From Mangrovicoccus ximenensis (lineage in GTDB: Bacteria; Pseudomonadota; Alphaproteobacteria; Rhodobacterales; Rhodobacteraceae): a stretch of 64,000 nt of DNA. Both the position numbers and the translations under genes were made by a program. Shown here piece by piece: positions 9,241 through 18,940 of this stretch (within the stretch, counting starts at the first letter, position 1; the number at the start of each line of letters is the position of its first letter). Under the pieces are notes generated by a model. It was not told where the DNA came from, did not search any database, and worked only from the letters and a program-made list of their open reading frames with translations. The stretch covers positions 340,542-404,541 of the forward strand of contig NZ_QBKZ01000001.1 in NCBI RefSeq assembly GCF_003056725.1, in the 5' to 3' direction.

Positions 9241-11836
9241 CGCCACGGCGGCGGCGGCGGCGCTTCGGCTGGTCGTCGCCGTTTTCGGCGGCCTCGGCAC
9301 CGTCCTCGGAGGACGCATCGCTGTCATCCTCCTCGTCCGAAGACGTCTCGGCACTGTCCTCGCCGTCACCGGAGGCGCTGTCGGCCTCGTAGCCATTGTC
9401 GTCGCCATTCGGACGGCCCTTGCGGCGGCGGCGGCGGCGGCGGCGCTTCGGCTGGCCGTCATCGTCGGTGTCCCGCTCTTCGGCAAGCTCGGAGCGGCCG
9501 GTTTCCTGCGGCTCGTCTTCCTGCTCCTGCACGTCCTCTTCCTCGATCTCGAGTTCGGGGAGATCGGAGGTGTCAACCGAGATGACCGGCGCGGAAGGCA
9601 CCGGAACCGTGCGCGAGGCCGTCTTGAACCGCTCGACGGTGAAGTCGGGGTTGATCAGCGACGGGTCCGCCTCGATCCGGACCGACAGGCCGTAGCGCAT
9701 CTCGATATTGGCGATATGCACCCGCTTGTTGTTCATCAGGTAGTTGGCGATGCCCACCGGACATTTCACCAGAACCTCGCGGGAGCGGCGGCGCACGCCC
9801 TCTTCCTCGATCTGGCGCAGGATCGACAGCGCCAGGCTGTCATCCGAGCGGATCAGGCCGGTGCCATGGCAGTGATGGCAGGGCTGCGTCGTCGCCTCGA
9901 TCATGCCGGGGCGCAGGCGCTGGCGCGACATCTCCATCAGGCCGAAGCCCGAGATGCGGCCGACCTGGATGCGCGCGCGGTCGGTCTTCAGCTTGTCCTT
10001 GAAGCGCTTCTCGACGGCAGCGTTGTTCTTGCGCTCTTCCATGTCGATGAAGTCGATCACGATCAGGCCCGCGAGGTCGCGCAGGCGCAGCTGGCGCGCC
10101 ACCTCGTCGGCGGCCTCCAGGTTCGTGTTCAGCGCGGTCTGCTCGATCGAGCCTTCCTTGGTCGCCTTGCCGGAGTTCACGTCGATCGCGACCAGCGCCT
10201 CGGTGACGCCGATGACGATGTAGCCGCCGGATTTCAGACGCACGACCGGATTGAACATCCCGTCGAGATAGCTTTCCACCTGGTGCCGCGCGAACAGGGG
10301 CAGCGGGTCGGTGTATTGCTGCACGTTCTTGGCGTGGGACGGCATGATCATCTTCATGAAGTCCTTGGCGTTGCGGTAGCCCGCCTCGCCCTCGACCAGG
10401 ACTTCGTCGATCTCGCGGTTGTAGAGGTCGCGGATCGAGCGCTTGATCAGGTCGCCTTCCTCGTAGATCTTGGCGGGCGCGAAGGATTTCAGCGCCAGCT
10501 GCCGGATCTGCTCCCACAGCCGCTGCAGGTATTCGTAGTCGCGCTTGATCTCCGACTTGGTGCGCTTGGCGCCCGCGGTGCGGATGATCAGGCCCGCGCC
10601 TTCCGGTACGTCGAGCTCGGTCGCGATCTGCTTGAGCTTCTTGCGGTCTGCCGCCTGGGTGATCTTGCGGGAGATCCCGCCGCCGCGCGCGGTGTTCGGC
10701 ATCAGCACGCAGTAGCGGCCCGCCAGCGACAGGTAGGTCGTCAGCGCGGCGCCCTTGTTGCCGCGCTCTTCCTTGACCACCTGGACCAGCATGATCTGCC
10801 GGACCTTGATGACTTCCTGGATCTTGTAGCGGCGCGGACGCGGCTTCTGGCTGCGCGGACGGCGCGCCTCCTCGACCTCTTCCTCGATGTCGTCGGTCTC
10901 GACGTCCTCGATGGTGTCGTCGTGCTCGGCCTCTTCCGGCTCGTTCTCGTGGAGCGGAACCTCGGACTCGGTCTCATCGGACTCGGCCGCTGCCTCGGCA
11001 GGCTCCTGCGAGGTCACGAAATCGGACGGACCGGAAGCCGCCATGTAGTTCGGCGGCGTCTTGTCGCCGGGCGTCTCCGCATCCTCTTCGGACCCGGTCT
11101 CTGCCGGGGTCTCTTCGGCTGCGTCCGCGGTGTCTTCGGCCGGAGCTTCCCCGGCAGCCGGAGCGTCCGGCTCGGCCGGAGTTTCCGCGGTTTCGATCGG
11201 GATCTCGACCGCTTCGGCGGGAACCTCGGTGGCTTCCGCTTCGGGCGCGACGGCTTCGACCGGCGCCTCGGGCGCGGCCTTTTCCTCGTCCCGGTCCGCC
11301 GGAACGTCGATCACCGCCATGGAACCGTCATCGGAACCGACCGGCGACAGCAGCGGATCTTCCTCGGGGGACAGGTCCACGACGTCCATGCCGGCGATGT
11401 CGCGGCTGCGGCCCTCTCCGGAGGATTTCCGCGATTTCGACGGCTTCGCATCGTCGCCGTCGCGCGACTTCGACCGGGTGCGGCGGCGCGACTTGCGCTG
11501 GCCTTCGCCCTCGCCGTCCTCGTCGTCGCGGTCCTTCAGCGATTCCGCATAGGCGCGTTCCTCGGCCATCAGCGCTTCGCGGTCGGCCACCGGGATCTGG
11601 TAGTAATCCGGGTGGATCTCCGAGAAGGCCAGGAAGCCGTGGCGGTTGCCGCCGTAATCGACGAAGGCAGCCTGGAGCGACGGCTCTACGCGCGTGACCT
11701 TTGCCAGGTAGATATTGCCAGCCAGCTGGCGCTTGTTTTCGGACTCAAAGTCGAATTCCTCGACTTTGCTGCCGTCGACCACGACGACCCGGGTCTCTTC
11801 CGGGTGCGTGGCATCGATGAGCATTTTCTTTGCCAT
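9241..11836 (-). CDS. rne: Ribonuclease E (Rne/Rng family), extreme C-terminus replaced
   Basis: Endoribonuclease of the RNA degradosome that matures rRNA and decays mRNA. About 865 recognisable residues: MAKKMLIDATHPEETRVVVVDG start, S1 domain (RVEPSLQAAFVDYGG) interrupted by a 250-residue acidic, Ala/Glu/Pro-rich insertion as in other Rhodobacterales, then the catalytic domain with VAIDVNSGKATKE and the zinc-link cysteines CHHC. The arginine-rich tail (blocks of 6-8 Arg with acidic spacers) ends abruptly near 9241 and the frame continues antisense through addA to a stop at 9002. The catalytic half is whole, so activity is likely; degradosome scaffolding may be altered. Confidence 0.85.
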
Positions 11837-12172
11837 TATAACTCTTGTCACCGCCCGGATGCCGGAGGCTCTGACGCCTGGACGGCGCACGGGCGTTATG
11901 TGGGGTAGAAGCAACGGCCGGAGCGGTGGATCGGGATACAGGGACAAGCGGCGTTCTCGCCCTCGCCTGTCCTGCCCTCAACCGATCCGGTTCCATCGCG
12001 TTTCATCCTTGGCCCGTCATCGGGGCCGGTTCGTGGCCCGCCGGTCCAGGCCGATGCGGGCGTTTGGATCCCCGTAAACGGGGAGTTTCGACTGGTCCGC
12101 GCCCCGCACCGGGTTTCGGCGCCAAGGGCGTTCCAGGGAAATCTATCATCGGGACACAGGCCCGGTGTCCCA
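11837..12172 (-). other. Long rne leader region
   Basis: A 336-bp stretch between the candidate promoter and the rne start. No convincing reading frame or conserved small gene is seen. Long untranslated leaders are used for RNase E autoregulation in enterobacteria; a similar role here is only inferred. Confidence 0.4.
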
Positions 12173-12200
12173 CTTAAACTGCACTTTGCACGAATGACAA
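12173..12200 (-). promoter_or_regulatory. Candidate sigma-70 promoter for rne
   Basis: On the minus strand, TTGTCA (12200-12195) and TTTAAG (12178-12173) are separated by 16 bp. Transcription would start near 12166 and give a leader of about 330 nt, consistent with the long rne leaders known from other bacteria. Confidence 0.45.
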
Positions 12201-12211
12201 CGACAATTTGC

Positions 12212-12241
12212 GCGGGACCTGCCGCAACGGCCAGGTCCCGC
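12212..12241 (-). terminator. Stem-loop downstream of the dctD-like gene
   Basis: GCGGGACCTG (12212-12221) pairs with CAGGTCCCGC (12232-12241), a 10-bp GC-rich stem 14 bp past the stop. There is no clear T-run on the minus side, so it may be an mRNA-stabilising or Rho-assisted end. Confidence 0.4.
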
Positions 12242-12254
12242 TCAGGAAATGGGC

Positions 12255-13589
12255 TCAGGACATGTAGTCGGAGCGGGCCAGGCCGTATTTCTGCATCTTC
12301 TCGTTCAGCGTGCGGCGCGGCACGCAGAGCTCTTCCATCACCTTGGCGACCGAGCCCTTGTGGCGGCGCATGGTGTTGTCGATCAGCATTTTTTCGAAGG
12401 ATTCCACGTATTCCTTCAAGGGCTTGCCTTCCTGGGTCATGGCCGGGGTCAGCGCCTCGTTATCCGCCATCAGGAGCGAGGTCAGCGTGCCCTTCTCGCG
12501 CCGCGCCTGCAGGACGGCACGATCGGCCATGTTCGAGAGCTGCCGCAGGTTGCCCGGCCAGGGCGCCTGCATCAGCTGCGCGGCATCCTGTGCCGAGAGA
12601 TCGGGCACCTCGCAGCCGTATTCCTCGGCGGCGCGGCGCATCATCTGGTTGAACAGCGTCAGGATGTCGTCGCCGCGGGCGCGCAGCGGCGGCAGCGACA
12701 GCCGGTGGCAGCTCAGCCGGTGGAACAGGTCCGGGCGCAGACGGGCCTCGAGCGGCTCGGACAGGTCCTGCAGGTTCGAGATCGCGATCACCCGCGGCGC
12801 GGTGGATTCGTCCTCGGCATCGAGCCAGGCGACGAGCCTCACCTGCGCATCGGGATCGAGCGCTTCGACATCCTCCAGCACCAGCGTGCCGCCGCGCGCC
12901 TCGGCCAGAACCCCGGTGCCGCCCGCTTCCTCGTCGCCGAACAGCGCGGCTGCCTGCTGGGCGGGCGAGATCGAGGCGCAGAAGAACCGCTGCATCGGCT
13001 TCGCGGCCCGCGGACCGACCGCATGGAGCGCACGCGCGACAAGCGTCTTGCCGGTCCCGGTCTCGCCCTCGATCAGCACCGGCAGCGGCGACTGGCCGAA
13101 ATCGAGGATGTCCTCGCGCAGCTGCACCATCTCGGCGCAGTTCCCGGCGAGCTGGCCGACCGGCGCCGAGCCGTCCGACAGTTCCTCGCGCAGCGCGCGG
13201 TTGTCGAGATTTGCGCGGCGCGCCTCGACGCCCTTGCGCACCAGCTCGGTCAGGCGCTCGGGATCGAAGGGCTTCTCCATGAAGTCCATCGCGCCGATCC
13301 GCATCGCCTCCACCGCCATCGGCACGTCGCCATGGCCGGTGATCATGATGACCGGCAGGCCGCTGTCGAGATGCATCAGCCGCTTGAGGAAGGCCATGCC
13401 GTCCATGCCGGGCATCTTGATGTCGGTGACCACCACGCCGGGCCAGCCGTTGCGGAGCACCGCCAGAGCGTCGAGCGCGCTGGGGAAGGTTTCGGTTTCG
13501 AAGCCCGAAAGGCTCAGCCACTGGCTGATCGACTGGCGCATGTCCGCCTCGTCGTCGACGATGGCAATCTTGATGACCTGCTTGCTCAT
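12255..13589 (-). CDS. dctD: DctD-like response regulator lacking the sigma-54 GAFTGA loop
   Basis: 444 residues: receiver domain (1-120, acidic pocket DD at 12-13, phosphoacceptor Asp56 in VVVTDIKMPG), AAA+ domain (about 145-370, Walker A EGETGTGKT, Walker B GGTLVLEDVE, arginine-finger region PLRARGDDI) and a Fis-type helix-turn-helix at 400-440. Family members that open sigma-54 holoenzyme carry GAFTGA between Walker A and Walker B; here the equivalent segment reads ALFGDEEAGGTGVL, so contact with sigma-54 is unlikely. This recalls Rhodobacter NtrC, which acts without sigma-54. It lies four bases after the sensor kinase gene. Confidence 0.8.
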   Translation of the reverse strand: MSKQVIKIAIVDDEADMRQSISQWLSLSGFETETFPSALDALAVLRNGWPGVVVTDIKMPGMDGMAFLKRLMHLDSGLPVIMITGHGDVPMAVEAMRIGAMDFMEKPFDPERLTELVRKGVEARRANLDNRALREELSDGSAPVGQLAGNCAEMVQLREDILDFGQSPLPVLIEGETGTGKTLVARALHAVGPRAAKPMQRFFCASISPAQQAAALFGDEEAGGTGVLAEARGGTLVLEDVEALDPDAQVRLVAWLDAEDESTAPRVIAISNLQDLSEPLEARLRPDLFHRLSCHRLSLPPLRARGDDILTLFNQMMRRAAEEYGCEVPDLSAQDAAQLMQAPWPGNLRQLSNMADRAVLQARREKGTLTSLLMADNEALTPAMTQEGKPLKEYVESFEKMLIDNTMRRHKGSVAKVMEELCVPRRTLNEKMQKYGLARSDYMS

Positions 13590-13593
13590 GGCT

Positions 13594-15396
13594 CTACTCC
13601 GCCGCGGCGTCCGGTTGGCCGGACCTTGTTTGTGGTTCAGTTACGTCGGGATCCCCGGCCAGCGGCAGATCCATCTTGAAAATCGCGCCGCCGCCCGATC
13701 CGTTCCGCGCCGTCAGGCGGCCGCCGAAGGATTTGACGATGGTCGAGGAAATCGCGAGCCCCAGCCCGACCCCCTCGCCCGGCGGCTTGGTGGTGTAGAA
13801 GGGCTCGAAGAGATTGTTCAGGTCCTTTATCCCGGTGCCGTTGTCGCGCACCGAGAGCGTCGCCACCTCGCCCTCGCTCAAGACGATGTCGACCATCGGG
13901 TCCTCGGCCCCGGCCGTGGCGTCGAGCGCATTGCGCAGGAGGTTGACCAGAACCTGTTCGATCCGCACCGGATCGGCCATTACCACGACCGGATCCTCGG
14001 GCACGGTGCGGCTGACGCGCGCCGGGCTGCGGCTGAGCTGCGGCGCCATCATGTCGAGCACGGAATTGACGCAGTCGCGCAGGTCGACCTCGGTCAGGTC
14101 GTCGGTTTCCTTGCGGGCATGGGCCTTCAGCTGGCGGGTGATCGAGCCCATCCGGTCGATCAGCCCGTTGATCCGGTGAAAGGAGGACAGCGCCTCCTCG
14201 GTGCGCTGGCGCTGCATCAGGAGCCGCGCCCCCGCCAGATAGGTCTTCATCGCTGCCAGCGGCTGGTTCAGCTCGTGGCTGACCGCCGCCGACATTTCCC
14301 CCAGCGCCGCCATCTTCGAGGATTGCGCCAGAGACTGTTCCGCGACCTGCAGGCTGCGCTCGGCCTTCTCGCGCTCGGCGATCTCGGCCTGGAGCCGCTG
14401 GTTCAGCCGCCGGAGACGGTCGGATTCGCGCGCCAGCCGCGCCGAGCGGCGGTTCGAGGATTGCGACACCAGATAGAAGAGCAGCGCCAGCACGATGGCA
14501 AAGCCCATGACTTCCATCGCCAGCACCGCCGCCACCCGCTCGCGCACCTGGGCGAAAGAGGTGTAGGACACGAGCCGCCAGCCCTGGAAGGGCACGCGTG
14601 TCTCCTGCCGCATCATCGGCTCGCCCTCGACGAAGCCGTCGCCGGTCGCGCCCGCGAAGCCGCGCAGCACGCTGCCGGGCGAACCGCTGGAGGACTCGAG
14701 GAAATCCGTCTCGGTCAGGCCGGTCCAGCGCGGCGCGGTCGACAAGACGACCCGCCCGGTGCTGTCGACGACGAAGACCGCGTCCGACAGCCAGGCCCAG
14801 CGGGGCAGGAACTTCTTCAGGTCGACCTCGACCGCGATCACCCCGAGCGTGTCGCCGGCCTGCGCGACCCGGCGGCTGTAGAAGAAGGCCGTCGCCCCGG
14901 CCTCGGTCTGCACCGAGGTGTAGATCGTGTCGTTCGAGCGAAGCGCCTCGATGAAATAGCCCGCCGAGCGCTGGTTCTGGCCGAGGTTGCTGCGGTCCGA
15001 AGAGGCGACCACCCGCCCCGAGCTGTCGAGCAGCAGGAGCCGCGCGGCGCCGATCTCGTCGCGGTACTTGATCAGGAGCTGCGAGGTCTGGACGAAATCC
15101 TGCGACGACAGCGCGCCGAGCAGAAGCGGATCGCGCGACAGCAGCAGCGGCACCACTTCCTGGCGTTCGAGCTCGCCGATCAGGTTGCCGGAATAAAGCG
15201 CCAGCCGCACGTCCGAACGCGCCCGGCTGGTTTCCGAAAAACGCTGGCTGAGGATCTGGTTGGTCACCCAGATCATCCCCATGGCCGCAACGAAAAGACC
15301 GAGCACTGCGGCGCGCAGTGCCCAGGTCCGGTTGGGGCCCAGCGACGGGCGCAGCTTTTCCAGTTTCCGTGTCACGCGGGGAACGTAGGCGCGCAT
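13594..15396 (-). CDS. dctB: DctB-like sensor histidine kinase
   Basis: 600 residues. A transmembrane helix near 20-42, a large periplasmic double-Cache/PDC sensor region (about 45-285), a second helix near 295-315, a coiled coil, then the HisKA domain (H-box SHELNQPLAAMKTY) and HATPase (NLLRNALDA, DNGTGI, GVGLGLAI). DctB proteins sense C4-dicarboxylates in the periplasm and phosphorylate DctD. The ATG at 15396 is chosen because the charged N-terminus and first helix then follow properly. No dicarboxylate transporter is in the window, so the ligand is inferred from family only. Confidence 0.8.
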   Translation of the reverse strand: MRAYVPRVTRKLEKLRPSLGPNRTWALRAAVLGLFVAAMGMIWVTNQILSQRFSETSRARSDVRLALYSGNLIGELERQEVVPLLLSRDPLLLGALSSQDFVQTSQLLIKYRDEIGAARLLLLDSSGRVVASSDRSNLGQNQRSAGYFIEALRSNDTIYTSVQTEAGATAFFYSRRVAQAGDTLGVIAVEVDLKKFLPRWAWLSDAVFVVDSTGRVVLSTAPRWTGLTETDFLESSSGSPGSVLRGFAGATGDGFVEGEPMMRQETRVPFQGWRLVSYTSFAQVRERVAAVLAMEVMGFAIVLALLFYLVSQSSNRRSARLARESDRLRRLNQRLQAEIAEREKAERSLQVAEQSLAQSSKMAALGEMSAAVSHELNQPLAAMKTYLAGARLLMQRQRTEEALSSFHRINGLIDRMGSITRQLKAHARKETDDLTEVDLRDCVNSVLDMMAPQLSRSPARVSRTVPEDPVVVMADPVRIEQVLVNLLRNALDATAGAEDPMVDIVLSEGEVATLSVRDNGTGIKDLNNLFEPFYTTKPPGEGVGLGLAISSTIVKSFGGRLTARNGSGGGAIFKMDLPLAGDPDVTEPQTRSGQPDAAAE

Positions 15397-15466
15397 GCGG
15401 GAAAATCCAAGCACGCCTGCGCGGCGGGCCGCCCGGTAGGCGGAGCGCCGCGCGTGCCGGGCCGCG

Positions 15467-16138
15467 TCAGGCCGAGACCAGCGACTCGGCCAGGGCCTTG
15501 AACATGGCCACGCCGTCGGTGCCGCCATGCAGCGCGTCGACCGCGCGTTCGGGATGCGGCATCAGCCCCAGCACCCGGCGGTTCGACGACAGGACGCCCG
15601 CGATGCGGTCGTCGGCGCCGTTGATGTCCTCGGCATAGCGGAAGGCGATGCGGTCCTCGTCCTTCAGCCGGGCCATCAGGTCGCCGGCGGCCCGGTAGCT
15701 GCCGTCATGGTGCGCGACCGGGATCTCGATCTTCTGGCCCTTCTCGTAGCCCGAAGTGAAGATGCTGTCCGCGGTCTCGACCACCAGGTCGACCGGCTTG
15801 CAGACGAATTTCAGGTTCGAGTTGCGCATCAGCGCGCCGGGCAGCAGCCCGGTCTCGGTCAGCACCTGGAAGCCGTTGCAGACGCCCAGCACGGCACCGC
15901 CGGCCTTGGCGAAATCGACCACGGCGCGGCAGATCGGCGAATTCGCGGCAATGGCGCCGCAGCGCAGGTAGTCGCCGAAGGAGAACCCGCCCGGGATGCC
16001 GACGATGTCGACATTGTCCGGAAGGCCGCTTTCGCCGTGCCAGACCATGGTGGTCTCGGCGCCGGTCACCTCGCGGAAGGCCACCGCCATGTCGCGGTCG
16101 CAGTTCGATCCGGGAAAGACGATGACAGCAGCGCGCAT
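15467..16138 (-). CDS. purQ: Phosphoribosylformylglycinamidine synthase, glutaminase subunit PurQ
   Basis: 223 residues. Class I glutamine amidotransferase that supplies ammonia to PurL for the fourth step of purine synthesis. The nucleophile elbow GVCNGFQ, the [10 protein letters not shown] segment and the C-terminal HPERA of the catalytic triad are present, and length is normal. Its ATG shares one base with the purS stop, so the two are translationally coupled. purL is not in the window. Confidence 0.95.
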   Translation of the reverse strand: MRAAVIVFPGSNCDRDMAVAFREVTGAETTMVWHGESGLPDNVDIVGIPGGFSFGDYLRCGAIAANSPICRAVVDFAKAGGAVLGVCNGFQVLTETGLLPGALMRNSNLKFVCKPVDLVVETADSIFTSGYEKGQKIEIPVAHHDGSYRAAGDLMARLKDEDRIAFRYAEDINGADDRIAGVLSSNRRVLGLMPHPERAVDALHGGTDGVAMFKALAESLVSA

Positions 16139-16377
16139 CACAGGATCTCGATCTGGTAGCTTTCGATCACGGTATTGGCGAGCAGCTTCTCGCACATCGC
16201 GGTCACGCTGTGGCGCGCCGCTTCCGGATCGGTTTCGGCGAGGTCGAGCTCGATCACCTTGCCCTGGCGCACGCCGCCGACGCCCTCGAAGCCGAGGTTC
16301 CCGAGAGCGGTGCGCACCGCCTCGCCCTGCGGATCGAGCACCCCGTTGCGCAGCATCACCATAACCCGTGCTTTCAT
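16138..16377 (-). CDS. purS: Phosphoribosylformylglycinamidine synthase subunit PurS
   Basis: 79 residues, the normal size. PurS bridges PurL and PurQ in the three-subunit FGAM synthase of alphaproteobacteria and Gram-positives. The family pattern [20 protein letters not shown] lies at residues 10-28, and the end YQIEIL is typical. It lies between purC and purQ, the standard alphaproteobacterial order. Confidence 0.93.
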   Translation of the reverse strand: MKARVMVMLRNGVLDPQGEAVRTALGNLGFEGVGGVRQGKVIELDLAETDPEAARHSVTAMCEKLLANTVIESYQIEIL

Positions 16378-16503
16378 GGTCGTCCCTTGTCTCTTAGTCC
16401 CGGTGCGGGCAGTCGCGCCCGCCTCTAGGGGGTAGCCCGAGGGGAATCAACTCCCCTCTGAGGCTTTCCGGCGGAACTGGATGACCGTCCCGCCTCCCGG
16501 CTT

Positions 16504-17262
16504 TCAATTGATCAGCGTCGGCTTGATCGGGGTGGCCTGCGCGGGCAGCACGCCGAGACGCTTCGCCACTTCGGAATAGGCATCCGTCAGGCTGCCCAGA
16601 TCCTGGCGGAACACGTCCTTGTCCAGTTTCTGGCCGGTCTTGACGTCCCACAGGCGGCAGCTGTCGGGGCTGATCTCGTCGGCGACGATCAGGCGCTGGT
16701 AGTCGCCGTCCCAGACCCGGCCGATCTCGATCTTGAAGTCGACCAGCTGGATGCCGACGCCATGCATGACGCCCGACAGGAAGTCGTTCACCCGCAGCGC
16801 GAGCGCGATCATGTCGTCGAGGTCCTGCTGCGAGGCCCAGCCGAAGGCGATGATGTGCTCTTCGGTGACCAGCGGGTCGCCCAGCTTGTCGTCCTTGTAG
16901 CAGAACTCGACGATCGGGCGCGGCAGCGCGGTGCCTTCTTCGAGGCCGAGGCGCTTGGCGAGGCTGCCTGCCGCGCGGTTGCGCACGATCACCTCGAGCG
17001 GGATGATTTCCACCGCGCGGATCAGCTGCTCGCGCATGTTGATGCGGCGGATGAAGTGAGTCGGGACGCCGATCGCGGCCAGACCGCCCATGAAGAATTC
17101 GGACAGGCGGTTGTTCAGGACGCCCTTGCCTTCGATCACGTCTTTCTTCTGCGCGTTGAAGGCGGTGGCGTCGTCCTTGAAGTACTGGACGAGCGTGCCG
17201 GGCTCAGGACCTTCGTAAAGGATCTTGGCCTTTCCTTCATAGATTTTCTTGCGACGTGCCAT
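16504..17262 (-). CDS. purC: SAICAR synthetase PurC
   Basis: 252 residues. Joins CAIR and aspartate in purine synthesis. The start [18 protein letters not shown] is preferred over an ATG four codons upstream, because it matches the family N-terminus. SAICAR synthetase signatures are visible: [12 protein letters not shown] near residue 95 and [10 protein letters not shown] near 175. It heads the purC-purS-purQ group; a 126-bp gap before purS holds a GAGGGGA/TCCCCTC stem-loop (16439-16458) without a T-run. It is divergent from the ATPase inhibitor gene. Confidence 0.95.
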   Translation of the reverse strand: MARRKKIYEGKAKILYEGPEPGTLVQYFKDDATAFNAQKKDVIEGKGVLNNRLSEFFMGGLAAIGVPTHFIRRINMREQLIRAVEIIPLEVIVRNRAAGSLAKRLGLEEGTALPRPIVEFCYKDDKLGDPLVTEEHIIAFGWASQQDLDDMIALALRVNDFLSGVMHGVGIQLVDFKIEIGRVWDGDYQRLIVADEISPDSCRLWDVKTGQKLDKDVFRQDLGSLTDAYSEVAKRLGVLPAQATPIKPTLIN

Positions 17263-17420
17263 TGCGTAATCCACCTGGGAGAGAGGCGCGCTTCTGGCGC
17301 CGGGTGGGCGTCATATACGGCAAGGCCACACATCCCGCAAGGACGCGGGGAAATCCCTTGTACGGCCCATCAAAACAGCCAAATATGTGATTGGACGCGC
17401 ACTAGAAGGGAGATGGTGCC

Positions 17421-17735
17421 ATGACCACTTTTGATCAACGAGAAATGGCCTTCGAGGCGATGTTCGTCCGCAGCGAGGAGATGACCTTCAAGGCAATCGC
17501 CCGCCGCGACCGCGCGCTGGCCCGCTGGGCCGGCAGCCTGCTGGGCAAGACCGGCGACGAGCTGGCGGACTACGTCGTCGAGGTCGTGCGCGCCGATATT
17601 GACGATCCGCGCCATTTGGCCGTCCTGATCAAGATCCGCGAGGATCTGGGCGACCTGACCACCGAAGAGCAGATCAAGGAGAAAATGGTCGAGTTCTTCG
17701 CCCAGGCCAAGGCCGACATCGCCGCGGAGACCTGA
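17421..17735 (+). CDS. F1-ATPase inhibitor zeta subunit (DUF1476)
   Basis: 104 residues, the normal size of DUF1476. In Paracoccus denitrificans this protein inserts its N-terminal helix into the F1 rotor-stator interface and blocks ATP hydrolysis. The conserved FDQREMAFEAMFVRSEEM start and KIREDLGDLTTEEQIKEKM near residue 70 are clear. Its location beside purC is common in Rhodobacterales. A Shine-Dalgarno AGAAGGGAGA precedes the ATG. Confidence 0.9.
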   Translation: MTTFDQREMAFEAMFVRSEEMTFKAIARRDRALARWAGSLLGKTGDELADYVVEVVRADIDDPRHLAVLIKIREDLGDLTTEEQIKEKMVEFFAQAKADIAAET

Positions 17736-17854
17736 TCTTAACCCTCTGTAAGGGCTGATCTCCCCGAAGCCGCGCCCCGCGCGGCTTCCGTTAGGCTTTC
17801 CTTTGTACAGCCGTCCTATCGTCTCCCCGGGTTCGGGGAACAGAGGGGACGACC

Positions 17855-18935
17855 ATGCCACCGATCATCACGGATGCGGGCCGCATCCGGCTCGCCTCGC
17901 CGCGCGCACTGGCGCGCGCCCTCGTCGCGCCTGCCATTACCGTTCTGCTTCTGCTGGCCTTCCGAGACAAGCTCCTGTCGGTCGATTTCGCCGAGACCCG
18001 CGCCGCCTTCTCCCGGATCGCGCCGGCTGCCTGGCTGCAGGCTGCGGCGCTCGCAGGGCTCGGCTACTGGGCGCTCGGCCGCTTCGACGCCATCGCCCAC
18101 CGCATGTTCCATACCGGCGTCGGCCAGAAGCTGGCCCGCCGTGCCGGCATGGCAGCCATGGCGGTATCGCAGACCTTGGGGGTCGGCATCCTGACCGGCG
18201 CGCTGGCGCGCTGGCGGCTGATTCCCGGGCTCAGCCCGGCCCGCGCGCTGATGCTCTCCACCGTCATGGCGGCCGGGTTCTTCGTCATCTGGGCCTGGCT
18301 CAGCATGGCCGCGCTGATGCTGCATCCCGAGCTGGAGCCCGACACCGCCGCCGCCGCCCGCGCAGGCTTCTGGATCACCTCCCTGCTCGGCGCGGCGCTG
18401 GCCTTCTGGCCGAACGGGCTGGCGCGGAAGGCACGGCGGCGGCTGCGCAGCAGCGGCATCGGCATGCGCAGCATCGCGGCGATGACCTTCTATGCGGTGC
18501 TCGACATGCTGGCCGCCGCCGGGGTGATGCATGTGCTGCTCGACGGGGCGGCGGCGGTGCCGCTCCATGTCATGGTGCCGGTCTTCCTGCTGTCGCTCGG
18601 CGCCGGGCTGATGGCCGGAACCCCCGCAGGGCTCGGCGCCTTCGAGCTGACCATACTGTCTCTGCTGCCGACGGTCGACCCCGCCCTGCTAGTCGCGGCG
18701 ATCACGGGCTACCGGCTGGTCTATTTCGCCATTCCCGCCGCGTTGGCCACCGTCGCCCTGGCTGCGCCCGCGCTGATCCGGCCGAAACACGGCGCGATCG
18801 AGCTGGAATGGCGCCGCGGCGCCGAAGTCGGCTGCGCGAATACCGAACTGGGCCGGGCGCTTGCGGAATGCTCGCTTGCCGAGGCGCATCTGGTGCGCCA
18901 GCCGGGGCTCGGGCTGCTGTGGTCGGCCTCGCTAG
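17855..18935 (+). pseudogene. MprF-type lysylphosphatidylglycerol flippase/synthase, 3' truncated
   Basis: About 360 residues with seven or more hydrophobic segments and the flippase-domain signature GTPAGLGAFELTILSLLP near 255-272, followed by the linker ALAECSLAEAHLVRQPGLGLLWS that leads into a DUF2156 aminoacyl-transferase domain. That C-terminal domain is absent: similarity stops near residue 360 and the frame runs antisense into the neighbouring gene up to 19261. In intact relatives the protein adds or translocates aminoacylated lipids; here only the membrane half could be made. Confidence 0.7.
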
Positions 18936-18940
18936 CTGCC

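Noticed and set aside
9029-11908. A 950-codon open frame antisense to rne
   Set aside because: RNase E is unmistakable on the other strand; the antisense frame is a low-complexity product of GC-rich codons.
12249-15501. Long plus-strand frames across the DctB/DctD pair
   Set aside because: Both minus-strand genes have complete domain sets; the plus frames show none.
16439-16458. Stem-loop after purC as a terminator
   Set aside because: The stem is 7 bp with no T-run, and purC is expected to be cotranscribed with purS and purQ.
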